From contig NZ_JAPEMT010000001.1 of NCBI RefSeq assembly GCF_026342435.1, positions 1,606,501-1,670,500 of the forward strand: DNA of 64,000 nt, in the 5' to 3' direction. The stretch comes from Streptomyces sp. NBC_00237 (GTDB taxonomy: Bacteria; Actinomycetota; Actinomycetes; Streptomycetales; Streptomycetaceae). Positions within the stretch are counted from its first letter, which is position 1; every line of letters starts with the position of its first letter. Both the position numbers and the translations under genes were made by a program. Positions 50,206 to 59,109 of this stretch are shown piece by piece. The notes below the pieces were generated by a model. The model saw nothing but the letters and a program-made list of their open reading frames with translations. It was not told the origin of the DNA and did no database searches.

Positions 50206-51180
50206 ATGACTTGGCTGGTAACTGGCGGTGCGGGATACATCGGTTCACACGTGGTAAAGGCTCTCGCCGATGGCGGGGAAAGCGTTGTGGTCCTTGACGA
50301 TCTGAGTACGGGGTCGGAGGCGCGGATTCCCTCCGGTGTTCCCCTGGAACGCGGCTCGGTGCTCGACCGTGCGCTCCTGGACGACGTACTGAAGAAGCAC
50401 GGTGTCACCGGTGTGGTGCATATCGCCGCCAAGAAGCAGGTGGGCGAATCCGTGGAACAGCCCCTGTTCTACTACCGAGAGAACGTGGTCGGTCTCCAGA
50501 CCGTTCTGGAAGCGTCCGTCGCCGCCGAAATCAAGCACTTCGTCTTCTCCTCCTCCGCCGCCGTCTACGGAATGCCCGACGTCGACCTCGTCACCGAGGA
50601 CACCCCCTGCCTTCCCATGAGCCCCTACGGCGAGACCAAGCTCGCGGGCGAGTGGATGGTCCAGGCCGTCGGCAAGGCGCACGGTATGGCCACCGCCTGC
50701 ATGCGCTACTTCAACGTCGCGGGTGCCGCCTCGCCCGAACTCGGCGACCCCGGCGTCTTCAACCTCGTCCCCATGGTGTTCGAGCGCATCGACGCAGGTA
50801 AGTCCCCACTGATCTTCGGTGACGACTACCCGACCCCCGACGGCACCTGCGTCCGCGACTACATCCACGTCGCCGACATCGCCTCCGCACACGTCGCCGC
50901 AGCCCACAAGCTGGTCGCCGACCCCGAGGCCCGCCTGGTGCTCAACATCGGCAAGGGCGCAGGCGTCTCCGTCGCCGAGATGATCGACGTCATCCGCGAG
51001 GTCAGCGGCCACCAGGACGTCAAGGCCGAGGTGGCCCCGCGCCGCGCGGGAGACCCCGCCCGCGTCGTCGCCGCAGCCGACCGCATCCGCACCGAACTCG
51101 ACTGGGAAGCCCGTTACGACGTACGCGACATGGTCGAGTCGGCGTGGGCGGGCTGGCGGCACCGCCACCCGCAGGGCTGA
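50206..51180 (+). CDS. galE: UDP-glucose 4-epimerase
   Basis: This 324-residue short-chain dehydrogenase-type epimerase interconverts UDP-glucose and UDP-galactose. The NAD-binding GGAGYIGSHV (about 7-16), the catalytic Ser in SSSAAVYG and YGETK (Tyr-x3-Lys) are complete. NVAGAASPELGDPGVFNLVPMV is the sugar-binding region. With galU upstream it can supply UDP-galactose for the glycosyltransferases encoded divergently. Upstream frames to 50098 are unsupported because the MTWLVTGGAGYIG start is family-typical. Confidence 0.94.
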   Translation: MTWLVTGGAGYIGSHVVKALADGGESVVVLDDLSTGSEARIPSGVPLERGSVLDRALLDDVLKKHGVTGVVHIAAKKQVGESVEQPLFYYRENVVGLQTVLEASVAAEIKHFVFSSSAAVYGMPDVDLVTEDTPCLPMSPYGETKLAGEWMVQAVGKAHGMATACMRYFNVAGAASPELGDPGVFNLVPMVFERIDAGKSPLIFGDDYPTPDGTCVRDYIHVADIASAHVAAAHKLVADPEARLVLNIGKGAGVSVAEMIDVIREVSGHQDVKAEVAPRRAGDPARVVAAADRIRTELDWEARYDVRDMVESAWAGWRHRHPQG

Positions 51181-51202
51181 CCACCCGTACCTCCCGTACG
51201 TT

Positions 51203-51238
51203 GACGGCGGGTCCCGGAGAAGTCCGGGACCCGCCGTC
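51203..51238 (+). terminator. 16-bp hairpin terminator after galE
   Basis: GACGGCGGGTCCCGGA (51203-51218) pairs perfectly with 51223-51238 around a GAAG loop. Confidence 0.88.
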
Positions 51239-51405
51239 GTCGCGTCCGGGGGCCGGAACTCCCGAGCACCGCACCACGGCCCTCACGTACATTGCGGGAA
51301 ACCCCCGCGGACCCGGCACACGGGAGCCGCGGACACGGGACACGGTGACCGCACGCGAGAAGCGGCGCGCGGCACGGCGCAGGCGAACCAAGGGGATGCA
51401 CGAAC

Positions 51406-52557
51406 GTGGCAGGGGCAAGCGCACGACCGGGTCAGGACGCCAGGCAGGGTGTCGGCGAGGCACGCAGAGTAGTCGTCAAGATCGGCTCCTCGTCGCTGAC
51501 CACCGCCGCGGGCGGACTCGACGCCGACCGGGTCGACGCCCTCGTCGACGTCCTCGCGAAGGCGCGCGGCGGCGGTGCCCGCGAGATCGTCCTCGTCTCC
51601 TCCGGTGCCATCGCCGCAGGGCTCGCTCCCCTCGGCCTCCAGAAGCGCCCCAAGGACCTCGCCCGCCAGCAGGCCGCAGCCAGCGTCGGCCAGGGGCTCC
51701 TCGTCGCCCGTTACACCGCCTCCTTCGCCCGCTACGGCGTCCGTGTCGGCCAGGTCCTGCTCACCAGTACCGACACCAGCCGCCGCGCCCACTACCGCAA
51801 CGCCTACCGCACTCTCGACCAGTTGCTGGCCATGGGTGCCCTGCCGATCGTCAACGAGAACGACACCGTCGCCACGGACGAGATCCGCTTCGGCGACAAC
51901 GACCGGCTCGCCGCCCTCGTCGCCCACCTCGTGCGCGCCGATCTCCTGGTCCTTCTCTCGGACGTCGACGGTCTGTACGACGGAGATCCGGCCAAGCCCC
52001 ACACCTCCCGCATCGCGGAGGTCACCGGACCCGACGACATCGCTCACGTCGAGATCGGCAGCGCCGGCAAAGCGGGCGTCGGCACCGGCGGCATGGTCAC
52101 CAAGGTCGAGGCCGCCCGCATTGCCGCCGCCGCCGGCATTCCCGTCGTCCTCACCTCCGCCACTCACGCCGCTGACGCTCTCGCGGGGCGCGACACCGGT
52201 ACCTACTTCCACCGCACCGGCAGACGCAGCGCCGACCGCCTCCTGTGGCTCGCGCACGCCTCCACCCCGCAGGGTGCACTCACCCTCGACGACGGGGCGG
52301 TACGGGCCGTCGTCGAGCGGCGCACCTCGCTGCTGCCCGCGGGCATCGCCGCCGTCGAAGGAGAGTTCGGCGCGGGCGACCCTGTGGAACTGCGCGACAG
52401 CACTGGCCGCGCCGTCGCCCGCGGACTGGTCAACTTCGACGCCAAGGAACTCCCGCAACTCCTCGGCCGCTCCACCCGCGACCTCGCCAAGGAACTCGGA
52501 CCCGCGTACGAACGTGAGGTCGTGCACCGCGACGACCTGGTACTGCTCCACCACTGA
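51406..52557 (+). CDS. proB: Glutamate 5-kinase
   Basis: The 383-residue enzyme catalyses the first step of proline synthesis. It has an amino-acid-kinase domain starting RRVVVKIGSSSLTT, with NENDTVATDEIRFGDND and LLSDVDGLYDGDP. A C-terminal PUA domain (about 290-370, GALTLDDGAVRAVVERRTSLLPAGI) completes it, the usual full-length form. GTG 51406 is preceded by a purine-rich AGGGGAT. ProA lies about 0.9 kb downstream, separated by one small gene. Confidence 0.95.
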   Translation: MAGASARPGQDARQGVGEARRVVVKIGSSSLTTAAGGLDADRVDALVDVLAKARGGGAREIVLVSSGAIAAGLAPLGLQKRPKDLARQQAAASVGQGLLVARYTASFARYGVRVGQVLLTSTDTSRRAHYRNAYRTLDQLLAMGALPIVNENDTVATDEIRFGDNDRLAALVAHLVRADLLVLLSDVDGLYDGDPAKPHTSRIAEVTGPDDIAHVEIGSAGKAGVGTGGMVTKVEAARIAAAAGIPVVLTSATHAADALAGRDTGTYFHRTGRRSADRLLWLAHASTPQGALTLDDGAVRAVVERRTSLLPAGIAAVEGEFGAGDPVELRDSTGRAVARGLVNFDAKELPQLLGRSTRDLAKELGPAYEREVVHRDDLVLLHH

Positions 52558-52890
52558 CAGTTAGTTGAGCGGTCGCTCAAGCAATTCGAGATGCGCACCA
52601 GGCGTCCACGAAACGGCCGAAAGTCCAGCCTCTCGGTGGAGACCTTCGGGAAAACCGCCCGCAACCGGCCCGGGACTGGTCAACTTTGTTGCGGGGGTAC
52701 AGCACACAAACGCATCAGGAGGCCGCCGGTGAGACGAGCGCGCCCAGGGGCTACGCCCCGAGGGACAGCCGAGCGAGCCCTGACGAGCGTCGGGGCGGGC
52801 GCTGACTTCGACGACGGCGGCGACAACCGCGACGGCCGGGAGACCGAGCCCGACCGGCAGCCCCGGCCAACCCGGCGACAGGACCCCGAG
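52558..52890. other. Gene-free gap after proB with one dyad site
   Basis: This 333-nt gap holds the dyad TTGAGCGGTCGCTCAA at 52565-52580. Otherwise it contains Arg/Gly-coding-looking GC-rich sequence that I do not consider a gene. The frame of the next gene is open through it, but no ribosome binding site or conserved start is visible before 52891. Confidence 0.5.
52565..52580. promoter_or_regulatory. Dyad TTGAGCG-N2-CGCTCAA
   Basis: The 7-bp arms are perfect and the centre is GT. The inner GAGC-N4-GCTC matches the core of the arrays at 1152-1230 and 15671-15750. Symmetry and size fit a TetR-type operator, but it lies 8 nt after a stop codon, not at an obvious promoter. Confidence 0.5.
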
Positions 52891-53232
52891 GTGTCACGCC
52901 TCTGGTACATCACCCTCAGCGTCTCCGGCGCCGAGGCCCCGCTCGCCGAGGTCAGACGCGGCCTCGAACAGCTCGCGCACGACCATCCCTTCTTGCTCAC
53001 CAGCCGTTACGCCGGTGACCACGCGGAAATCCGCTACTGGGAAGAGGCTCGGGACCTGCACGACGCGGCGGCCGTCGCCCTGCGTCTGTGGGGCGAGCAC
53101 CGGTCCACCGCGAAACTGCCGCCCTGGGAGATCGTCGGCCTCGAAGTCATCGACCGCCACACCTACCACCAGCGCGTCGCGGAAGGATACGGACCACCCC
53201 CGGCTGCCCCGGTGGGCGTGCACCCGTACTGA
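52891..53232 (+). CDS. Small conserved protein (113 aa) between proB and proA
   Basis: GTG 52891 has AGGA 7 nt upstream and encodes VSRLWYITLSVSGAEAPLAEVRRGLEQLAHDHPF.... The protein is soluble, alpha/beta and rich in His/Trp, with no enzyme signature I recognise. The conserved-looking part starts at the GTG; the long upstream frame is low-complexity Arg/Pro. Its position between the proline genes seems fixed in Streptomyces, but a role in proline synthesis is not implied by its sequence. Confidence 0.72.
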   Translation: MSRLWYITLSVSGAEAPLAEVRRGLEQLAHDHPFLLTSRYAGDHAEIRYWEEARDLHDAAAVALRLWGEHRSTAKLPPWEIVGLEVIDRHTYHQRVAEGYGPPPAAPVGVHPY

Positions 53233-53421
53233 TCTACGACGCAGCCCACCGGCAGTGGCCCCAGGGGGGCGGGAACGGAATCCAGAAGCGGTTCCGTGAC
53301 GTGGGCAAAGGGGGTACCCACGCGACATGGGGCACCTTGATGCCCACCCGCCACTGCCGTCCGGGGGCAGGGGGCCGTCTCGGCCTCCGAAACACCGCCC
53401 GGCTCCCCACAGGCACCGGAT

Positions 53422-53427
53422 TACGCT
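53422..53427 (+). promoter_or_regulatory. -10 hexamer TACGCT, leaderless proA start
   Basis: TACGCT is followed by exactly 6 nt and ATG 53434. proA therefore has its own promoter, independent of proB. Confidence 0.6.
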
Positions 53428-53433
53428 GCCCCC

Positions 53434-54717
53434 ATGACCCAGCACACCGCCCCCGCCGACCGCTCCCCGGTCCTCGCCGCCGCCTCCCGCGCCCGTGAGG
53501 CCGCAGCCGTGCTCGCACCGCTCCCGCGCGCGGCGAAGGACGCCGCCCTCCTGGCCGTCGCGGACGCCCTCCTCGCCCGCACTCAGGAGATCGTCGCGGC
53601 CAACGCGGAGGACGTGGACCGCGCCCGTACGGCGGGTACCGCCGAATCGGTCGTCGACCGGCTCACCCTCACTCCCGAGCGCGTGCGTGCCATCGCCGCC
53701 GACGTGCGCGACGTGGCGGCCCTGCCCGATCCGGTCGGTGAAGTGGTGCGCGGCTCCACCCTCCCCAACGGCATCGACCTGCGGCAGGTGCGCGTCCCCC
53801 TCGGCGTCGTCGGCATCATCTACGAGGCACGCCCCAACGTCACCGTCGATGCTGCCGCCCTGTGCCTGAAGTCCGGAAACGCCGTACTGCTGCGTGGCTC
53901 TTCTTCCGCCTACTCCTCCAACACCGCCCTGGTGGGTGTCGTGCGGCACGCCCTCGAAGAAGCCGGGCTGCCCGCCGACGCGGTGCAACTCGTCCCGGGG
54001 GAGTCCCGCGACTCCGTACGGGAGCTGATGCGCGCCCGCGGTCTGGTCGACGTGCTCATCCCGCGCGGGGGCGCCTCCCTCATCCGTACCGTCGTCGAGG
54101 AGTCCACCGTCCCGGTCATCGAGACCGGCACCGGCAACTGCCACGTGTACGTCGACGCACAGGCCGACCTCGACACCGCGGTCGACATCCTCATCAACTC
54201 CAAGGCACACCGTGTCAGCGTCTGCAACGCAGCCGAGACGCTCCTCGTGCACAAGGACATCGCCGACGCCTTCCTGCCGCGCGCCCTGGACGCCCTCGCG
54301 GAGGCCGGTGTCACCGTGCACGCCGACGCAGGTGTCCTCGCGCATGCCGAAGGTTCGAAGGCCACCGTCGTACCGGCCGTCGAAGCCGACTGGGAGACCG
54401 AGTACCTGTCGTACGACATCGCGGCAGCCGTGGTGGACTCCCTGGACGGCGCCGTCGCGCACATCCGGCGCTGGTCCTCCGGTCACACCGAGGCGATCGT
54501 CACCACCTCGCAGGGGGCAGCCCGGCGCTTCACCCAGCTCGTCGACTCGACGACGGTCACGGTGAACGCCTCGACCCGCTTCACCGACGGCGGGCAGTTC
54601 GGCTTCGGTGCCGAAATCGGCATCTCCACGCAGAAGTTGCACGCGCGCGGACCGATGGGACTGCCGGAACTCACGTCCACCAAGTACATCGTCACCGGCG
54701 ACGGCCATATTCGCTGA
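53434..54717 (+). CDS. proA: Gamma-glutamyl phosphate reductase
   Basis: The 427-residue aldehyde-dehydrogenase-fold enzyme performs the second step of proline synthesis. The conserved [31 protein letters not shown] is present. The catalytic Cys lies in [15 protein letters not shown], and the C-terminal [12 protein letters not shown] is typical. It starts at ATG 53434 from a leaderless promoter and is directly followed by a 44-bp tandem duplication. Confidence 0.96.
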   Translation: MTQHTAPADRSPVLAAASRAREAAAVLAPLPRAAKDAALLAVADALLARTQEIVAANAEDVDRARTAGTAESVVDRLTLTPERVRAIAADVRDVAALPDPVGEVVRGSTLPNGIDLRQVRVPLGVVGIIYEARPNVTVDAAALCLKSGNAVLLRGSSSAYSSNTALVGVVRHALEEAGLPADAVQLVPGESRDSVRELMRARGLVDVLIPRGGASLIRTVVEESTVPVIETGTGNCHVYVDAQADLDTAVDILINSKAHRVSVCNAAETLLVHKDIADAFLPRALDALAEAGVTVHADAGVLAHAEGSKATVVPAVEADWETEYLSYDIAAAVVDSLDGAVAHIRRWSSGHTEAIVTTSQGAARRFTQLVDSTTVTVNASTRFTDGGQFGFGAEIGISTQKLHARGPMGLPELTSTKYIVTGDGHIR

Positions 54718-54804
54718 CACTGTCGCACGCACTCCCTCGCGCCCTCGTGCACGTTCGCGCGCACTGTCACACGCGCTCCCTCGCGCTGTCGTGCCGTTCG
54801 CGCG
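54718..54804. repeat. 44-bp tandem duplication after proA
   Basis: Two imperfect copies (54718-54761 and 54762-54804) of a unit beginning CACTGTCrCACGCrCTCCCT follow the proA stop with no gap. The second is one base shorter. It is intergenic and non-coding. Confidence 0.75.
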
Positions 54805-54861
54805 TCGTCGGACGCCCTCGTGTCCTCTGTCCGTTCTCTGCCCAAAACGACCGCTCGGGTC

Positions 54862-54867
54862 TACGCT
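54862..54867 (+). promoter_or_regulatory. -10 hexamer TACGCT, leaderless start of 54874 gene
   Basis: TACGCT is followed by exactly 6 nt and GTG 54874. Confidence 0.55.
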
Positions 54868-54873
54868 GAATGA

Positions 54874-55470
54874 GTGCCGGACGACGTGGAGGGCAAGCCG
54901 TTCTCGGATGGCTGGGAACCTGACGACGACCGCGGGGGCGCGGACGAGGACTTCGCCTCCGTGGTATTCGACGAGGACTTCGTCAAAGCCGCCGAATTTC
55001 ATGAACCGAGCGCGGTGGAACGCCTGTTGGCGGCCGCCGAAGCGCGTGCGGAGGCGGACGCCGCCCGTGCCTGGGCGGGCGGGATGCCGCCTGACGGCGA
55101 CGCTCCGTACGAGACGCGCGACGGAACGGTCCCCTACGGCGACAGGGGCGGCGGCTACGACAGCTACGGCAACCCCGCCTTCCCCGGCCCCTACGGGCCG
55201 TACGGAGGCGCCTTGCGTCCGTACCGCAATTCTTCCCGCTGGCACCGGCCCGTCGCCTGGATGCTCGCCCTGCTGATGGGCATCGGCATGGTGGCCTTCG
55301 CCTTCGCCGCCGTGTACCGGGGCGCCTCCGGCAGCCGTGACGGACAGGTGCCCGCACCCGCCAGCACAAGTGGCGTCGACGCCACTCTTCCCCGCACCCC
55401 CGGCAACGGCCCGTCGGCATCGGCGGAATACACGGCTCCGGCCGTTTCCGCGCAACCCCGCACACCGTGA
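54874..55470 (+). CDS. Single-pass membrane protein with SVVFDE motif (198 aa)
   Basis: Residues ~1-125 are cytoplasmic, acidic and Gly/Tyr-rich, and include the segment ASVVFDEDFVKAAEFHEPSA (about 28-47). One membrane helix (about 130-149) and a ~50-residue Ser/Pro/Ala extracellular tail follow. The same SVVFDE(D/S)FV(K/R)AA motif opens the next gene, so the two are paralogues or share a docking peptide. The family is of unknown function. The neighbourhood (TagF-type genes, LytR-type protein) suggests a link to the cell envelope, which is an inference. Confidence 0.78.
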   Translation: MPDDVEGKPFSDGWEPDDDRGGADEDFASVVFDEDFVKAAEFHEPSAVERLLAAAEARAEADAARAWAGGMPPDGDAPYETRDGTVPYGDRGGGYDSYGNPAFPGPYGPYGGALRPYRNSSRWHRPVAWMLALLMGIGMVAFAFAAVYRGASGSRDGQVPAPASTSGVDATLPRTPGNGPSASAEYTAPAVSAQPRTP

Positions 55471-55629
55471 ATCCGCCGGATCCGAAGAATCCCTCGCCAA
55501 ACCTTCAACGCCGCTCAGAATGACGGAACTTCCGCTGAAATTCTGTCGTACCGGGGCGTTTACCTTCGCTTCTCGCGACCTACTCTGAAAGGGAGACTCT
55601 CTCCCCACCGTAGGGCTCAGGGAGAAGCG

Positions 55630-56823
55630 ATGGCAGGTCGATCGGACCCGCCCGAGGGCACCCCGCCCGAGGGCACCCCCAACAGTGGTGACGACGACTA
55701 CCGGTCCGTCGTATTCGACGAATCGTTCGTCCGCGCCGCCCGGCTCCAGGAGTACTCCGCAACGGAACGGGCGGCGGACCACGCGCCCGCCGTCCGGACG
55801 CTCCCACCCGCGCCGCCTCCCCCGGCCGCGCGCAACGGGCGCCCTCAGGTACTGCTCCTCGTGCTGCTCGTCGTCCTCGCCTTCGCCACCGCCGTCTACA
55901 TGGGCGTGCGCACCCCCGTCCAGCCCGCTTCCGAACACCACCCCGAAGCCCTGCGCGTGACCGTCGTCCCCCTGGCCCCCGTCGGCCGGGTGCCCGGCGG
56001 GGAACCCGCCGAACTCTTCCTGCACAGCCCTGCCGCCCAGTTCCGCACCGGCGCCGAAGGCATCCAGCTTCCCGTGGCCCGAGGCACCCAGCACTTCTCC
56101 GAAAGCCAGGTGCAGGCCGCACTTACCATCGCCAAGGACTACCTGGTGCAGTCCTCCCTCGACCCCGAGGTCCTCACCGGCGGGGCGGTCCGCCCGGTGC
56201 GTCTCCTGCTCGACCCCGATCAGCAGGACCAGTTCGACGCCGCCTTCGACACCCCTACGGCACCCGGTGCACAGGCATCAGGATGGCTGGTCCGCTTCGA
56301 CCCGGGGAAGGTGGCACTGGCGGGCGCGGCACGCGCCAGCGGAGCCCTGCGCGCCGTCGAACTCGGCCCGGACCTCCTCGACGTCACCACCGACCACACC
56401 TTCGTCTACCCGCTCAGGGCCGCCGCCCAGAAGGGCGCCGAACGACCCGAAGCGGCCTCGCTGTTCACCGTCCGCCGCGAACTGCATTTCCGGTACGACG
56501 CGGAGGACCTGCGCAGGCACCGTACGGAACTCCTCGCCTCGTCCACCCTCGCCGGCCCGCAGGCATGCGGAGCACCGGGAGCGGAACGCGCCTGGCAGCC
56601 CCTGCTGGCGGGCCTGCGGGCCCCGGACCCGGGAAAGGCTCCCCAGAGGCGCGAGAAGGCTCCCGAGGCTGCGCCTCAGGCCCCTGCGGCCTCCACGGGC
56701 ACGCCCTCGGCCCCCGCCACCCCCACCGCGTCAGCCATCGATCCGTACGCCACGGGGGCGGCGACCGGAATGCTCTGCGGCACCCTCGCCGCCGCGGCGC
56801 AACCGTCCGGGCCCCCTGCCTGA
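55630..56823 (+). CDS. Single-pass membrane protein with SVVFDE motif (397 aa)
   Basis: The short cytoplasmic N terminus contains RSVVFDESFVRAARLQEYSA (about 25-44), shared with the 54874 gene. One membrane helix is at about 72-90, then an extracellular alpha/beta domain (about 105-330) and a Pro/Ala/Thr-rich C terminus. The extracellular domain has two Cys late in the chain (QACGAPG and MLCGT). No catalytic motif is recognisable. AGGGAGAAGCG precedes the ATG. It is probably an envelope-complex component; the partner is unknown. Confidence 0.8.
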   Translation: MAGRSDPPEGTPPEGTPNSGDDDYRSVVFDESFVRAARLQEYSATERAADHAPAVRTLPPAPPPPAARNGRPQVLLLVLLVVLAFATAVYMGVRTPVQPASEHHPEALRVTVVPLAPVGRVPGGEPAELFLHSPAAQFRTGAEGIQLPVARGTQHFSESQVQAALTIAKDYLVQSSLDPEVLTGGAVRPVRLLLDPDQQDQFDAAFDTPTAPGAQASGWLVRFDPGKVALAGAARASGALRAVELGPDLLDVTTDHTFVYPLRAAAQKGAERPEAASLFTVRRELHFRYDAEDLRRHRTELLASSTLAGPQACGAPGAERAWQPLLAGLRAPDPGKAPQRREKAPEAAPQAPAASTGTPSAPATPTASAIDPYATGAATGMLCGTLAAAAQPSGPPA

Positions 56824-56833
56824 TCCGCCACAC

Positions 56834-56871
56834 ACCGGTCCGGACGGGCCCTCGGGCCGCGCCGGACCGGT
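56834..56871. terminator. Bidirectional hairpin between convergent genes
   Basis: ACCGGTCCGG (56834-56843) pairs with CCGGACCGGT (56862-56871), with a second GGCC/GGCC pairing inside. Confidence 0.7.
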
Positions 56872-56878
56872 ACGTCGC

Positions 56879-57988
56879 TCAGGCCCCGGAGCCGTTCCCC
56901 TCGGAACCGCCCTTGCCGGAACCCGACCCCGAACTGCCGGTGAACTTGTCCCGGAGTTTGCCTCCGAGGTCGCCCGCGCCGCCCGCGATGTCTCCGACCA
57001 GCTTCATCAGCGGGTCCTTGCTGGTCTTCACGGTGTCCGCGTAGTGCGCTGCGGACTCCCTGAAGGAATCCGTCACTGAGGTGTCCTTGTCCTCGTCCCG
57101 CCGCGGGTAGTGGCCGTCCATGATCCGCTGGTACTCGCGGCTCTCGGACCACTTCTTCAGCTCCGCCGCCCGCACCGTGGTGAACGGGTGCGAACGCGGC
57201 AGAACGTTCAGGATCTTCAGGACGGAGTCGCGCAGATCGCCGCCCGCCTCGTACTCCTCCGCCTGCTTGAGGAACGCGTCCACGTTCATCTCGTGCAGGT
57301 GGTTGCCGCCCGCTATCTTCATCAGTCCGCGCATGGATGCCTGGAGGTCCTGTCCCACCAGCAGCCCCGCCCGGTCGGCCGACAGCTCCGACTTGCGGAA
57401 CCACTCGCGCAGCGCCGTGATGATCGCCATGATCGCGATGTTGCCCAGCGGAATCCACGCCACCTTCAGCGCCAGACTCGTCAGGAACAGCAGGATCGTC
57501 CGGTACACCGAGTGCCCGGACAGTGCGTGACCCACCTCGTGGCCGACGACCGCCCGCATCTCCTCCTCGTCGAGGAGCTCCACCAGACCTGTCGTCACCA
57601 CGATGATCGGCTCGTCGAGACCGATGCACATCGCGTTGGGCTTCGGATCCTGCGTGACGTACATCGCCGGAACCTTCTCCAGGTCCAGGATGTAACAGGC
57701 GTCCCGCAGCATCGAGTTGAGGTGGGCGAACTGTTCGTCGCTCACCCGTACCGAGTCGGACAGGAACAGCAGCCGAAGGCTTCGCTCCGGCAGCAGTCCG
57801 CTCAGCGCCTTGAACACCGTGTCGAAACCGCTCAGCTTGCGCAGTGCCACCAGGGCGGACCGGTCCGCCGGGTGCTCGTACGCCCGCGAGGAAATTCCGG
57901 GGAACCGCCGGCGCTGCCGACCGGGCAGGTTCTCGTGCCCGCCGTCCTCCCCGTTGTCCCGTCCCTGCTCGTGATTGCCGTCTGTCAT
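56879..57988 (-). CDS. M48 (HtpX-like) membrane metalloprotease
   Basis: The 369-residue zinc protease has HEXXH in AVVGHEVGHALSGHS and a downstream glutamate region ELSADRAGLL as third ligand. Two hydrophobic segments (about 195-240) after the active site anchor it in the membrane. The C-terminal ~45 residues are Gly/Ser-rich. ATG 57988 (MTDGNHEQG) is preferred over the very long open frame, which is out-of-frame low-complexity sequence. HtpX-type proteases degrade misfolded membrane proteins; that role is likely here. Confidence 0.9.
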   Translation of the reverse strand: MTDGNHEQGRDNGEDGGHENLPGRQRRRFPGISSRAYEHPADRSALVALRKLSGFDTVFKALSGLLPERSLRLLFLSDSVRVSDEQFAHLNSMLRDACYILDLEKVPAMYVTQDPKPNAMCIGLDEPIIVVTTGLVELLDEEEMRAVVGHEVGHALSGHSVYRTILLFLTSLALKVAWIPLGNIAIMAIITALREWFRKSELSADRAGLLVGQDLQASMRGLMKIAGGNHLHEMNVDAFLKQAEEYEAGGDLRDSVLKILNVLPRSHPFTTVRAAELKKWSESREYQRIMDGHYPRRDEDKDTSVTDSFRESAAHYADTVKTSKDPLMKLVGDIAGGAGDLGGKLRDKFTGSSGSGSGKGGSEGNGSGA

Positions 57989-58208
57989 GAATGACCCCTG
58001 CTCTCGTACGAGACGTGTCCCGTCCCCCGGACGGCCCCAGCGTAGAGGGGAGCGTCGGAGGCCCTCTCCTTGCTGACGCGGCCCCGCCCGGACCGGTTGC
58101 CCAGGGGCCGATATCCGCTCAACGACTGAGTCGGCGTGAGTGTGCCCGCCCCCGGCGCATACGATGTTGCAGAAGTCTCCCCTCCGTCTCCCGATAGGTC
58201 CGCCGAAG

Positions 58209-58376
58209 ATGAGCCTCCACCAGACCGCGTCCCAGCTCGTGACCCTCGCCTCCGGTGAAGCCGGCGGGCACGTTGACGAGCACGCTTCCCTCAGCCCCCT
58301 CGTCACCGGCGGCGGCGCCTTCATCGCGCTCATGCTGTTGCTGTGGATCACCACCCGCTTCAACCGGGACCGCTGA
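58209..58376 (+). CDS. Small membrane protein (55 aa)
   Basis: ATG 58209 gives [55 protein letters not shown], described here by segment: a polar first half with two His, one membrane helix (about 30-48) and a basic end. A TACGAT at 58160-58165 is a possible -10. It directly precedes nadD. It is conserved-looking in Streptomyces and has no assigned function that I know. Confidence 0.65.
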   Translation: MSLHQTASQLVTLASGEAGGHVDEHASLSPLVTGGGAFIALMLLLWITTRFNRDR

Positions 58377-58412
58377 ACCGGACCGGGGGACCGGGCCGGA
58401 CAGACGGGCCAG

Positions 58413-58418
58413 TAGGGT
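58413..58418 (+). promoter_or_regulatory. -10 hexamer TAGGGT, near-leaderless nadD start
   Basis: TAGGGT ends 8 nt before the nadD ATG (58427), leaving at most 1-2 nt of leader. Confidence 0.5.
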
Positions 58419-58426
58419 CTGCACGC

Positions 58427-59068
58427 ATGGGAGAGCAGGTAACGCCTACCGGTCCGGCCGGTGGCATCAGCGCGGACGGCACGGGCAAGCGCCGCATCGG
58501 CGTCATGGGCGGCACGTTCGACCCGATCCACCACGGCCACCTGGTGGCCGCCAGTGAGGTGGCCGCGCTGTTCCATCTCGACGAGGTGGTGTTCGTACCG
58601 ACCGGACAGCCGTGGCAGAAGAGCCACAAGCTGGTCACTCCCGCCGAGGACCGCTACCTGATGACGGTCATCGCGACCGCCTCCAACCCGCAGTTCTCCG
58701 TCAGCCGCATCGACATCGACCGCGGGGGCCCGACGTACACCATCGACACCCTGCGGGACCTGCGCTCCCTCAACGTGGATGCCGACCTGTTCTTCATCAC
58801 CGGCGCGGACGCCCTCTCGCAGATCCTCACCTGGCGCGACGCGGAGGAACTCTTCGCCCTCGCCCACTTCATCGGCGTCACCCGCCCCGGACACGACCTC
58901 ACGTCCGACGGGCTGCCCGAAGGCGGTGTGTCCCTGGTGGAGGTGCCCGCCCTGGCGATCTCCTCGACGGACTGCCGTGCGCGCGTGCGTGGCGGCGACC
59001 CGGTCTGGTACCTGGTGCCCGACGGCGTGGTGCGCTACATCGACAAGCGCGAGCTGTACCGCGACTGA
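58427..59068 (+). CDS. nadD: Nicotinate-nucleotide adenylyltransferase
   Basis: The 213-residue enzyme of NAD synthesis joins ATP and nicotinate mononucleotide. It has the nucleotidyltransferase motif [18 protein letters not shown] (about 25-42) and the C-terminal [13 protein letters not shown] of the family. A ~22-residue Gly/Thr-rich leader precedes the fold. The order nadD - LytR-type gene - rsfS - histidine phosphatase is the standard actinobacterial arrangement. Confidence 0.95.
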   Translation: MGEQVTPTGPAGGISADGTGKRRIGVMGGTFDPIHHGHLVAASEVAALFHLDEVVFVPTGQPWQKSHKLVTPAEDRYLMTVIATASNPQFSVSRIDIDRGGPTYTIDTLRDLRSLNVDADLFFITGADALSQILTWRDAEELFALAHFIGVTRPGHDLTSDGLPEGGVSLVEVPALAISSTDCRARVRGGDPVWYLVPDGVVRYIDKRELYRD

Positions 59069-59109
59069 CGGCACACGGCACTGAGCAGCAGCACGGAAAT
59101 GGGGCACCG

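Noticed and set aside
52591-52890. 100-residue N-terminal extension of the 113-residue protein gene
   Set aside because: Arg/Pro/Gly low complexity, no ribosome binding site; a good AGGA lies before GTG 52891.
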